Positions 32,565-42,132 of a stretch of DNA of 64,000 bases are shown here, piece by piece. This DNA comes from Haematobia irritans. Taxonomy: Eukaryota; Arthropoda; Insecta; Diptera; Muscidae. Positions within the stretch are counted from its first letter, which is position 1. Every line of letters begins with the position of its first letter. Under the pieces are notes generated by a model. The model saw only the letters and a list, made by a program, of their open reading frames with translations, was not told the DNA's origin and searched no databases. The translations under genes and the position numbers were made by a program. The stretch lies in contig NC_134398.1 in NCBI RefSeq assembly GCF_050003625.1, forward strand, positions 60,039,641 to 60,103,640, read 5' to 3'.

Positions 32565-33287
32565 CGTCAAATATCACTCCTGAAATCTGTTATAACGGAT
32601 CTCTGCCTGATAGGCGAGTTGGCCCGAAGTATAATGACTACTGCATGAGTTGTCATGATGCGGAAGAAAAAGTATCGATTAAACACCTCTTGTGTGAATC
32701 TCCTGCATTTTCTGAAAGGCGTAAGCGAATATTAGGAGCATACAGCTTTAGATTACTTGCTTACATGGAAAATGTTAACTTAAGCAGTCTGCTAATATTT
32801 TTGGAACAATCTGGTTTGTTCAACAAAAGAAAATAATCGAGTAGGTTCAGCGATTAAACCTAGAAGTGCCCATATGTAATAGGTACTTTTGGTTAATGTG
32901 GTATCACAATGGACTGAATAGTCTAAGTGAGTCTGACAATAAATCGGGCTGTCACTTTAAGCTAACCTAACCTAACCTAACACTGGTCCTTAACGGAGCT
33001 TCATAACCAAAAATTGAATGAAGTTCATCGATGCACTGTTGTTGAGCTAACCCAAGTCGAAAGTTGTACAATTTAATCTCACGAAAATGTTCACGATTTT
33101 GGGCAATATGAATCTTTTAAATTTCTGTAAACAACACAAATAACGCTTGTATGTCAAAATGTTTTGAGTACATATAATCCCAAAAATGTCAAGCTTTAAG
33201 ATAGAACTGTCAGTTGGCAGATTGCAAAACTTGGGTTGCCCAATCCCAAAATATTAAAGACAAACCTCGTATACATATGAGAGCAAC

Positions 33288-33830
33288 ACTCATGCTAACA
33301 CGGACGAAAAATACTGTTTTCCATATGCTTCGGTGTAGGTTAGGTTAAGTTATGTGGCAGCCCGATGTATCAGGCTCACTTAGACTATTCAGTCTATTGT
33401 GATACCACAGTGGTGAACTTCTCTCTTATCACTGAGTGCTGCCCGATTCCGTGTTAAGATCAATGACAAGGGACCTCCTTTTTATAGCCGAGTCCGAACG
33501 GCGTTCCACATTCCAGTGAAACCACTTAGAGAAGCTTTGAAAACCTCAGAAATGTCACCAGCATTACTGAGGTGGGATAATCCACCGCTGAAAAACTTTT
33601 TGGTGTTCGGTCGTAGCAGGAATCGAACCCACGACCTTGTGTATGCAAAGCGGGCATGCTAACCATTGCACCACGGTGGCTCCGGTGTAAAAAATATATG
33701 TTTGTAACTCGAATTTTTAGCACAATATTTTTATGTGCAAGCATATAATGTTCATCATAGAAAAGTCCATAAACATATAAAAATGTACAAATTCATATTA
33801 TTTTTGTGTGTATATTTTGAGTTTAGTTGT
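33288..33830. mobile_element. MITE family C copy split by a SINE
   Basis: AAAAATACTGTTTTCCATATG with CGGTGTA at 33331, resuming at 33683 with CGGTGTAAAAAATATATGTT and GTGCAAGCATATAATGTTC. This is the family C interior seen at 12826 and 40521. Confidence 0.55.
33338..33682 (-). mobile_element. tRNA-derived SINE, near full length
   Basis: Antisense copy of the 2586-2926 family with the tRNA head at the right end (GGAATCGAACCC near 33610 is the B box reversed; CCATTGCACCA near 33662 holds the A box). The GGTTAGGTTAAG tail is at the left. Target duplication CGGTGTA at 33331-33337 and 33683-33689. Confidence 0.9.
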
Positions 33831-35660
33831 TGCTTACTTGTTTTTTTTTTCAGTGGCTACAATCCCACATAAAGATAACGGTATACATTTCCTTTGCTTA
33901 CGGTTGACTGAAATTTCTTATTAATGACAATAAAATCAAACGGAAATGTTGGAAAACCCATTATTCTTAATTGGCCAAAAAACGCTAGACACCCTTATGG
34001 GAAAAGGGATAACGATGGTTATACGTAAAAGAGAAACTAAGCGTTAAAGTACAAAATCATTGTAACATCAAATAAAATGCGTGAACATACTTGAGAGGAA
34101 ATAATCGGCAAGTGTGTTTACAGGAAACCGGAAATTAGTGACAAAGCTATAGGAAATTCTCATTCCAACTAAAGGAAATAAAGCAGCGACATTACCATTG
34201 CGAAAAAAACTTAAGGTAATATTCCAGAAAATTAAAATGAACTTTAGCAAACTTATTTTTGCAATGGAAATTTCATAAAAGGAACTTAATTCAAGATTGA
34301 CTTAATGTTTATTGAACAGGGCTATTAGGTTACAAATGTATTATTCTCTATTAATTCACCACATTCATATACACACTTGTCAATAAGTCATGTTTGTGGA
34401 AAAACAAGAAAATGTAGATAAATCGTTTTGGCTACATTTCCACCTACTAAGAGGAAAACACTGCTGCAGCTCGGAAATGTGTTTTCTTGGAAATTCATGA
34501 TGATCTCAACAACGATGTTAAAAGGAAACAATCTTTGAAATATAATCCCTTGACATTAAAAAAAGAAATCTGACTGAACCCTAAAGAAATAAGCGAATCA
34601 CATTCATTTCCATTTATTTGAGGACAAAAAGGAAGCAGGGAAAATACGTAGATTCCCATCTAAAGTTTTTCTCACTTCTTCGCATCGCATCATCCATCCT
34701 TTAGAATTCGGAAAAGACATATAACAATTTTTCTTCGAAAATGAATTGTTCCACCATCAGTCTCATATACGACGACGACGACGACTTATGCCGACCCTAT
34801 GAATGACTAAAAAAATTGTTTTAGTATGAGTCAGACAGATTTCCGGCGCTTAAAACTGTCTGCTTCAAGGATATAAGTTGAGAGGTAGTGCAAAACAAAA
34901 ACAAAATAGAACTCAATGAAAAAGTTGTTACACAATTGCAGCCGTTGTGTTTTTGCTGTGGATGGCTGAACTTGAGGCCAATATATAAAATGAATATTTA
35001 TAACCAAAAACAAGACCATTTTGGTCTGAAAATAAAAGACCACTATAAAGCCAACAAATCAAAGATCATGTTGGCTCCCCACGAAGGTACTCTACTCTTA
35101 ATATGGGATGGGATGTTGTTCGTTGATTGTTCGATGCCATTGTAATGGTCTAAATTGAAGTATACAAGTTTAACTATTACATTGCACATAATCAAAAGTA
35201 AGAAGAGAGTTTTTAATCATAATTTTAGTTTAAAGGATATACAAACTTAGTTGTAAGATGAAGTGTTGGATGAGTATAGCAAGCGCAAATAAGGGAAAAG
35301 TTTTGTGGTTAATTTGAAATTATGAAATTTCTATAAAGCAAAATAAAACATCTCACAATCTAACTGCCGCAAAGTTCATAGAGACTATGTGAGTCGAGTT
35401 AGATCTATGGATACGGGAGACATTGAAAGTTATGTGGAACTGTTCAACGACCGGTAGAGGAACGAAACCGATTTAATATTTTCGTTAAAGCTACTAAACA
35501 AGATTAAAGAAAATCGCTTATTATAAATTCCACTTATCTGTTTTTTAAGAAAATTTCTACAGGAAATGGGAATTTCGTTTGCTTTAAACCTTTGACGACG
35601 AAGAATTAACCGCTCGATAAAAGTACATTTTTCTTGCGGATTTATGTTCAGAATACACCT
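33831..35660. other. Unassigned intergenic sequence
   Basis: About 1.8 kb without recognised element ends or convincing coding potential. A short CGA run (ACGACGACGACGACGACT) is at 34769-34786. This is one of the best candidates for unique host DNA in the window. Confidence 0.45.
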
Positions 35661-35952
35661 ATTTACTACACTCAAGTGAATCCAATATTTCACTAAAGCC
35701 CATTTAATTATATTTTAGTTCATGGAATTATTACGTTTTAAGAAAGTTTCCATGGCTTTTTTGTTTTAATTAGTTAAGTTAACTAAAACAGAGGAAAAAA
35801 TTATACATAAATGAAGCATAAAGATGAACTAAATTCGTGTGCCCCACAACATAGTTCAGAATTTCTTAAAATGTTAAACTTCATATGACACTAAAGACAT
35901 TTTCGCAATTTTGGACTCCAATTTTTTCCTTCAAACTACGAAATTTTCTTTA

Positions 35953-37242
35953 CGAGGGCGGTTCGGAAACTTCTTAGCCTATCAATGAAAGAGAATAGTT
36001 AGTTTTTAAAAAAATATTTTTATTTTTCAATATAATCTCCTGAAACTTCAATACACTTAGTCCAAAGCTTTTCTAGCAATTCTATCCCTTGATTAAAATA
36101 GTTTTCCCCAAGGTCTTCAAAATAGTGGTTTACAACTGTAATTGCATCTTCATTAGAGGTAAAACGCTTGCCAGCAAGGCATTTTTTTAGATTTGGGAAC
36201 AAGTAAAAGTCACTGGGAGCTAAATCAGGAGAATAAGGTGGGTGGTCAAGCAACTCGTACTTTAATTCGTTGATTTCAGCAATTGTTAAAACACTCTTGT
36301 GCGCTGGTGCGTTGTCTTGATGAAAAATTATTTTTTTGTGTTGCAAGCCAGGACGTTTTTCTCGAATTTGTACATTTAATTGTTCCGAAAGGTTGCAATA
36401 GTACTCTGAATTTATTGTTTTACCCTTTTGCAGATAGTCAATCAATAAAATACCTTTGAAGTCCCAAAAAAACCGTTGCCATAACCTTACCAGCCGATTG
36501 AATTGTTTTTGCCTTCTTTGGGGCACTTCCTCCAGCTTCAGTCCATTGTTTGGATTGTTCTTTTGTCTCTGGAGTATAGTGGTGGATCCATGTCTCATCA
36601 ACAGTTATGAAACGATGCTTAAAATCCATTTTATTTCGTTTAAAACAGTCCAAACAAGCTTGAGAAATTTTCATTCTTATGCGTTTTTGATCGACTGTTA
36701 ACAAATGCGGCACCCATCTTGCAGAAAGCTTTTTCATCTGTAGTTCTTCATGCAAAATTAAATGGACTCTATCATTGACCATGATATTAGCAATTTCAAG
36801 CACTTTTATTCGTCGATCATTTAATACCATATCATGCACTTTGTCTACAATATCTGTTGTTGTTTATGTTTTGGACGTCCACTACGTGGTTCATCTTCAA
36901 TGCTTGTACGACCACGTTTAAATTCAGCAACCCAATTTTTTACTGTTGCATATGAAGGAGCACTTTCACCTAACACATTCACCATATAATTATGAATGTC
37001 TTGTCCCGATAAACCTTTATTATGTAAATATTTAATGACAGCACGCATTTCTAATTTTTCCATTGTAAACAAATTGCGGATGCGCCTTTTTTGAACATCT
37101 GTTTTTATATGAAGGAGTTGCCAGATCGAAACAAAATTTAACATGTGTTCATAACAGAGATGGAAGTTTCCAAAATACTTAACTTTTTTCTGTTTATACC
37201 GCGCTTTTTGTGCTAGGCTAAGAAGTTTCCGAACTGCCCTCG
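35953..37242 (-). mobile_element. mariner (DD34D), 1290 bp
   Basis: Ends CGAGGGCGGTTCGGAAACTT and inverted AAGTTTCCGAACTGCCCTCG with TA duplications at 35951-35952 and 37243-37244. Full length for a mariner, but the transposase is frameshifted. A truncated sibling is at 7497-8116. Confidence 0.93.
36020..37063 (-). pseudogene. mariner transposase with two frameshifts
   Basis: Starts MEKLEMRAVIKYLHNKGL; the N-terminal helix-turn-helix pair ends in SGRPKHKQQQ. A frameshift near 36842 leads to the middle frame (LTVDQKRIRMKISQ, FITVDETWIHHYTPETKEQS with the first Asp). A second near 36455 leads to the last frame (FHQDNAPAHKS, HPPYSPDLAPSDFYLF), ending SGDYIEK. Exactly 34 residues separate the second and third Asp, so it is DD34D and all three catalytic residues survive. 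Only small indels inactivate it. Confidence 0.92.
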
Positions 37243-37424
37243 TAGTAAGTGAAAGATAATAATTTTGTCTAATAAATTTTCTTGAATTTGTCGTAAATTA
37301 TTTACTTAATTTTGTGAAACCTGTTTAGTTTACATTTTCTAAAATTAATCTATTTTTTTCTAAAATTAACTACATTTTTTTAGTGTAGGTAAAGGTTGCC
37401 AAAATGTTAAAAAAATATTTCTTT

Positions 37425-37650
37425 AGGTGGGTATTAAGTTCCAGTTTAGCCGCTAAAAGTGAAAACTAAATCAGTAAAAAAATGCATAACATTATACATA
37501 TTTGTTGCAAATTTTATTGTAATTTGATGGGGATTAGACCAAAGCAAATTTTCACAAAGCTTGTATTCCTTAAAGTGGATTAATTAAGAAAAGTAATCGT
37601 GAAAAATGGCGATTTTAGCGGCTAAACTCGAACTTAATGCCCACCTTTTC
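37425..37650. mobile_element. Palindromic MITE, ~225 bp
   Basis: GGTGGGTATTAAGTTCCAGT with TTAGCCGCTAAAA on the left and TTTTAGCGGCTAAACTCGAA, CTTAATGCCCACC on the right. Related to 11162-11395 by its ends. Confidence 0.7.
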
Positions 37651-37889
37651 TGCGAGAAATTTCATGGGACATTCGTTCTCAAAGGTATATAAAGTGAGAA
37701 ATTTTTTTTAAGGCCAATAATTTGAGATTGTTTGGGGTAATAAATGTGATGAGCATCCATACATTCCCCACATTGTTGTTTTTACGTTTGACGACGATTG
37801 CAATATATAACAGGTTTGCTGATAAGTCCCCGGTCTAACAAAGAAAAACACATTTTTTTTGTCAAAATTCGGTTTTATTATTCAACATA

Positions 37890-38097
37890 CACAGAAAATA
37901 ATATTATAATTTTTGAGCTAACAATAAATTGTTGTTACAGGAAATTTTTAAGTTCAACAAAATTTTTGTTGATATAACAAAATTGGTTGCTAAAGTGACT
38001 AAAATCGTAATTGTATTTACAAAGTACGTTGTTAGCTCAAATTCAAACATAATTTTAATTGTATTGATAATCAAATTAATTGATATTTTTTTGTGTG
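37890..38097. mobile_element. 208-bp MITE in the Himar1-like copy
   Basis: TA at 37888-37889 and 38098-38099; the left end CACAGAAAATAATATTAT pairs with the right ATATTTTTTTGTGTG. The core contains TTGAGCTAACAA / TTGTTAGCTCAA as an inverted pair (37913-37924 and 38029-38040). Confidence 0.75.
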
Positions 38098-38103
38098 TAG
38101 TTC

Positions 38104-38740
38104 CCTTCAAGAGCGATACAACGATTATAACGACCTTCCAATTTTTTGATACCATTTTGGTAGTACTCCTTCGGTTTTGCCTCAAAATAGGCCTCAGTTT
38201 CGGCGATCACCTCTTCATTGCAGCAAAATTTTCCTTACGAGCATCTGTTTGAGGTCTGAGAACAAGAAAAAGTCGCTGGGGCCAGATGTGGTGAATACGG
38301 TGGGAGGGGAAATAATTCGAAGTCCAACTCATGAATTTTTGCCATCGTTCTCAATGACTTGTGGCACGGTGCGTTGTCTTGGTGGAACAACATTTTTTTC
38401 TTCTTCATATGGGGCCGTTTTGCCGCGATTTCGACCTTCAAACGCTCCAATAACGCCATATAATAGTCACTGTTGATGGTTTTTCCCTTCCCAAGATAAT
38501 CAATAAAAATTATGCCATGCGCATCCCAAAAAACAGAGGCCATTACATTGCCAGCGGACTTTTGAGTCCACGCTTCGGAGACGGTTCACCGGTCGCTGTC
38601 CACTCAGCCGACTGTCGATTGGACTCAGGAGTGTGGTGATGGAGCCATGTTTCATCCAATGTCACATATCGACGGAAAAACTCGGGTGTATTACGAGTTA
38701 ACAGCTGCAAACACCGCTCAGAATCATCAACACGTTGTTG
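38104..38740 (-). pseudogene. Himar1-like transposase fragment
   Basis: Minus-strand frame includes MASVFWDAHGIIFIDYLGKG, SDYYMALLERLKVEIAAKRP and LFHQDNAPCHKSLRTMAKIH, the Himar1 central catalytic region with its second Asp. The third catalytic Asp is lost: PYSPHLAPATF stands where PYSPDLAPSDF is normal, and a frameshift follows. The upstream WLHHHTPESNRQS-like block is in another frame near 38620. Confidence 0.85.
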
Positions 38741-38822
38741 TTTTTTTCCAACCTGTTATGTCCCATACGTCATCAAATGGTTAAATTTACTACCGAAGGA
38801 AATATTCTATTTTTTGTGTATA

Positions 38823-40128
38823 AAGGGTGATACGGTCAAAATTTGGTCAATATAAACTTGACGTATTTCTTTTAATTTTGCATTTAAAAAACCTGAACAC
38901 CCCTCATTTTGAAGGTGTGTGTGTGTGTGTGTAGAATGTTGCTCCTATTTTGATTTTGGAATTCACTCTTCAGTTGTCAAAATGCCGTCCAAGCAAGAAG
39001 AGCAGCGTATCAAAATTTTGCTCGCGCATCGCGAAAATCCGAGCTACTCGCACGCAAAGCTGGCAAAATCGCTAAAAGTTGCCAAATCAACCGTTACAAA
39101 TGTAATTAAAGTGTTTGGGGAACGTTTGTCGACAGCCAGGAAGTCTGGATCGGGGGAAAATCGAAAATCGGAAGCCGCTGAGACGACAAAGAGAGTTGCC
39201 GGTAGTTTCAAGCGAAACCCTAACATCTCTCTCCGAGATGCCGCAAATAAGCTGGGTGTATCGTCTACAACCGTGCATCGAGCCAAAAAACGAGCCGGAC
39301 TATCGACTTACAAGAAGGTAGTGACTCCAAATCGCGATGATAAACAAAATACGACGGCCAAAGCGCGATCCCGGAGGCTGTACACGACGATGCTGACGAA
39401 GTTTGACTGCGTGGTAATGGACGACGAAACCTACATCAAAGCCGACTACAAGCAGTTTCCGGGACAGGAGTTTTATACGGCAAAAGGAAGGGGAAAGGTA
39501 GCAGATATTTTCAAGCACATAAAACTGTCAAAGTTCGCAAAGAAGTATTTGGTTTGGCAAGCCATCTGTACCTGTGGCTTGAAAAGCAGAATTTTCATAG
39601 CTTCCGGGACTGTCAACCAAGAAATTTACGTGAAAGAGTGTTTGAATAAACGTCTGCTGCCTTTCCTGAAGAAACACGGTTGTTCCGTACTGTTTTAGCC
39701 GTATTTGGCATTTTGCCATTACGGTAAAAAGGCCATGGAGTGGTACGCCGCCAACAACGTGCAGGTGGTTCCCAAGGACAAGAACCCTCCCAACACGCCA
39801 GAGCTCCGCCCAATTGAAAAATACTGGGCTATTGTCAAGCGGAACCTAAAGAAGACCAAAAAAACTGCTAAGGACGGGCAGAAGTTCAAGGCAAACTGGC
39901 TTTCTGCGGCGAAGAAGGTGGACAAGGTGGCTGTACAAAATCTGATGGCAGGTGTCAAGCGTGAGGCCCGGCAATTCGTATTTGGAAAAGCAAAAGCCTA
40001 ACTGAATATTTTTCCTGAATTTTATACTAATTGAACTTGAAAAAGAAATTTAATTTGATTTTTTAAATAAACAATTTCACCGATTTACACGCGTTTTCCC
40101 TTGACCAAATTTTGACCGTATCACCCTT
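38823..40128 (+). mobile_element. DD37E mariner-like element, copy 2, 1306 bp
   Basis: Inverted ends AAGGGTGATACGGTCAAAAT with TA on both sides (38821-38822 and 40129-40130). Structurally full length. A GT run at 38916-38933 lies just inside the left end; the equivalent run is shorter in copy 1. Inserted 66 bp from the Himar1-like copy. Confidence 0.93.
38982..40001 (+). pseudogene. DD37E transposase with one stop and a lost catalytic Asp
   Basis: The ATG at 38982 opens a frame that would run 339 codons to 40001. It encodes paired helix-turn-helix motifs (LAKSLKVAKSTVTNVIKVFG; SLRDAANKLGVSSTTVHRAK), a first Asp in VMDDETYIKADY, and a catalytic Glu in RPIEKYWAIVKR. A single TAG at 39696-39698 replaces Trp, and two codons on the catalytic Asp is Tyr (PYLAFCH against WPDLASCH in copy 1). 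Otherwise the frame is open, so it died recently and at the active site. Confidence 0.93.
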
Positions 40129-40130
40129 TA

Positions 40131-40520
40131 GGTATTCAAAAGTATATTCATTAAAACAAGAATTTTAATTTTGAAGAACGTAGCAAGATTTCTCTTCGCG
40201 CTAAAAAAAATTAGAAGGAAATAAAAATGATCACAGTCCATCAGACTCAAATGAAGTACAGTATTTTTTGGAGTACTACCTCAATTTTGTTTTCACTAAA
40301 TTTTTTTGGTTGATTATAGTACATATTATTGAACAAAAAATTAAAATTCTACTATATTTGTTTAGAAATATTTTAAAAATATATTTACTTATATTTTATT
40401 TATATTTTACACTCAAATGAGAATTACTACCAACCCAACATATAGCCCAGACATTACCCCTTCTGATGACTTCTTGTTCCGATCGAATGGCCTGGCTGAT
40501 CAGCATTTTCGTTCTTACGC
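40131..40520. other. Unassigned spacer
   Basis: AT-rich, no recognised ends or frames. Confidence 0.4.
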
Positions 40521-40936
40521 ATGGACGAAAAAGACTGTTTTTCTTTTTGTTTTTGGTGTAAACATTATATGTTTGGAGCTCAAATATTTAACACATTATT
40601 TATAAGTTCAAGCCTATAATGTTCCTAAACTAGCATAACATGTTTGCGATATATATGTTAATATGTTGGAACATATTATGTTTGGGACATAACATGTTTT
40701 TAATATAATATAAACATATATTATATTAAATTGAATTGAAATAACAAATTGGTGCCTTAAAAATATATACACACTACGAAAATTTCATTAAAATTTTTTT
40801 CTACCAGTGTATGCCTAAGGTGAAACATAATATGGCTGAACAGTACAAACAATATTTTGTTTGAACCAAATACATATGCTTGAAGCAGAATGAGTTTTGG
40901 GAGGATATGTTACAGAAGCGATTTTTTTAGGGTGGA
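40521..40936. mobile_element. MITE family C, ~415 bp
   Basis: AAAAAGACTGTTTTTC at the left and GTTACAGAAGCGATTTTTTT..AGGGTG at the right, with many ATATGTT/AACATAT words and CCTATAATGTTCCTAAACTA in between, as at 12826-14570. Confidence 0.6.
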
Positions 40937-41521
40937 AGCCAAAAATTGGGTAGATTCATTGATTGAGTCAAAAGGCGAGATGTGTTTTTTTCTCGAGTTA
41001 TCCATATCCATGTTACAAGAAAGATGGGAAAACGTTGTGTCCAGCAATGGACAATACGTCAATTGATCAGTCGGTCACAATTTTTTCGGAACAAATTCTA
41101 AAAGATTCAAAAACGCTGCATTTTTATTTTGCGCTCCCAATAAGAACAGTGTAGGTCTTAGAAATACAAAAGTCGTCAATCAACTTTATAGATATTTTTA
41201 AAACTACACGCAAAAAAATAATTCTTTCCTCCCAAACGAAATTTTAGACAAACAAAGTTCGTTTCTCATTTGATTTTCGTTGAAAGGAAGTGTATTTGGA
41301 ACAAAAGCATATACTTTTTGTGATAAACGTTTATTCTTTTCCAGGATGTAAAAACAATTTCATAAAGACTAACTCAAAAAAATTTTTTTCTAGCTAATTG
41401 CATTTTTCCTCACATCTTTCTCACTTCCACGAAGTTTTTTAGTTCTTATCACCTTTTTCTCTAATACAAACAATGTAATAGAAATTATACGATTTTATAC
41501 ATTTAAAATTTTTTTTTTACC

Positions 41522-41598
41522 TTTCGCCTGGACGGAGAATCGAACCGCGGACCATGCAATTTGTAAGCCAACACACTATCCACTGAGCTATGTAGCCG
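41522..41598 (-). repeat. tRNA-like module, minus strand
   Basis: On the minus strand: A box TAGCTCAGTGG (41590-41580), B box GGTTCGATTCT (41546-41536), separated as in a tRNA, with GCTACATAGCTCAGTGGATA at the 5' part. No matching acceptor stem was verified, so it is a tRNA-derived unit, not a tRNA gene. Confidence 0.75.
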
Positions 41599-41709
41599 TT
41601 ATTGTCATCAATAGACAATTACCCATATAAGTTATATTTATATAGCATAGCTTGCGGCGCCCACGAGCCGATTAAACAAAGTTTATTTCACAGAAAAATA
41701 CATTTAGTT

Positions 41710-41783
41710 GGGCACCATGGAGCAGTGGTTGCTACGTCTGACTTGCATGCCAAGGGTCGTGGGTTCGATCCCTGCCTCGACCA
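41710..41783 (+). repeat. tRNA-like module, plus strand
   Basis: A-box-like TGGAGCAGTGG (41718-41728) and a consensus B box GGTTCGATCCC (41762-41772). The GTCGTGGGTTCGA part resembles the head of the SINE family at 2586, suggesting a common tRNA source. Confidence 0.75.
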
Positions 41784-42132
41784 AAGTTTTTTTTGTTTTT
41801 GTTTTTTTTTTTTTTACATATATTCCAGATATGTTAGGAAGATTCCGAAAAAATGTTCAACATTACATTCTACTATATTAAATTTTTACTATGAAATGTA
41901 AAATATGTCTTATTAAAATCTAAAGTCAGAAAATAACAGTGTTTGATATAAACGAAATGGACTGTGTTGTTGGTTCAAAAATAATTTTTTTATTAAAAAA
42001 AATTAATATTTTGTAACAAACGAATTTTTTTGGTGATAAAAGTGTATACTTTTCGAAGCAATTCAAAAAACTCTAACAAAAGAAAAACGTTTTTGGTACA
42101 CGTTTTCCAAACGTTTTTTTTCTTTGCGTGTA

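Larger units (their letters stand above)
30704..32978 (+). pseudogene. 5'-truncated RNase H-bearing LINE with two insertions
   Basis: Encodes the end of ORF2: RNase H first motif IDFYTDGSKLDG (30755-30800), then after a MITE YSDSQPAIKSMDSVF, IHLIWVPGHSSIPGNCEADE, and after a hAT element a terminal Cys/His block (CMSCHDAEEK..IKHLLCESPAF) and NVNLSSLLIFLEQSG to a stop near 32836. The 3' UTR shares its last ~60 bp with the SINE family and ends in CCTAA pentamers. The target duplication AACACTGG (30696-30703, 32979-32986) is intact. An RNase H domain points to I/LOA/R1-type clades rather than jockey. Dead: truncated and interrupted. Confidence 0.88.
29230..33279 (-). pseudogene. Old mariner transposase cut up by four insertions
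   Basis: The minus strand begins at about 33279 with an end-like CGAGGTTTGTCTTTAATATT. The N-terminal domain follows (REIKLYNFRLGLAQQQCIDE, 33000-33110), then after the LINE a DRSYGKVNRGRNSL block and FREGRLKSFVVRETIDA. Beyond the hAT MITE come VTGDETWIYVYEHES (near 29900) and TGHVPIIPL, then, beyond a SINE, HHDNASSQISAVTTAF and LAPNDF. Domain order is right for a mariner-family protein, but there are many stops, and the PPYSPD part is deleted. Interrupted at 29393-29640, 30168-30587 and 30704-32978. Confidence 0.8.
35669..37385 (-). mobile_element. MITE family A split by a mariner
   Basis: Left part 35669-35950 starts CACTCAAGTGAATCC after TA; right part 37245-37385 ends TTTTTTTAGTG before TA. 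Joined across the mariner they make a normal family A copy in reverse orientation, showing the MITE is older than the mariner. Confidence 0.8.
37810..38756 (-). mobile_element. Himar1-like mariner, internally deleted
   Basis: The left end ACAGGTTTGCTGATAAGTCC followed by CCGGTCT is close to the Himar1 terminal repeat as I know it. The right end is the short CCAACCTGT (38748-38756), both next to TA. The N-terminal half of the gene has been lost by deletion directly up to the right terminus, and a 208-bp MITE (37890-38097) sits in the C-terminal side. Confidence 0.85.
41207..42130. mobile_element. TIR element with divergent tRNA-like modules, full copy T3
   Basis: Flanked by TA (41205-41206, 42131-42132). 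Left end CACGCAAAAAAATAATTC, right end AACGTTTTTTTTCTTTGCGTG: inverted CACGCAAA termini. In the centre are two tRNA-like units transcribing outward (41522-41598 minus, 41710-41783 plus). DNA-transposon ends around paired polymerase III modules is an unusual chimera. Copies at 13700-14370, 15133-15530, 55493-56301 and 57454-57771. Confidence 0.85.

Noticed and set aside
32960..32978. CCTAA repeats as a telomere or interstitial telomere
   Set aside because: They are short tails at LINE/SINE 3' ends next to target duplications, and flies do not use TTAGG telomeres.
34888..35145. Possible small host gene in unassigned DNA
   Set aside because: An 85-codon frame without splice, start-context or family support and with an overlapping antisense frame; background for AT-rich DNA.
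39044..39286. Minus-strand frames opposite the DD37E transposase
   Set aside because: Shadows of the plus-strand gene; the same shadows occur in the other copy (10744-10953).
41522..41783. Two tRNA genes
   Set aside because: Promoter boxes are tRNA-like, but the modules recur inside a mobile element family, acceptor stems were not convincing, and several copies are degraded.
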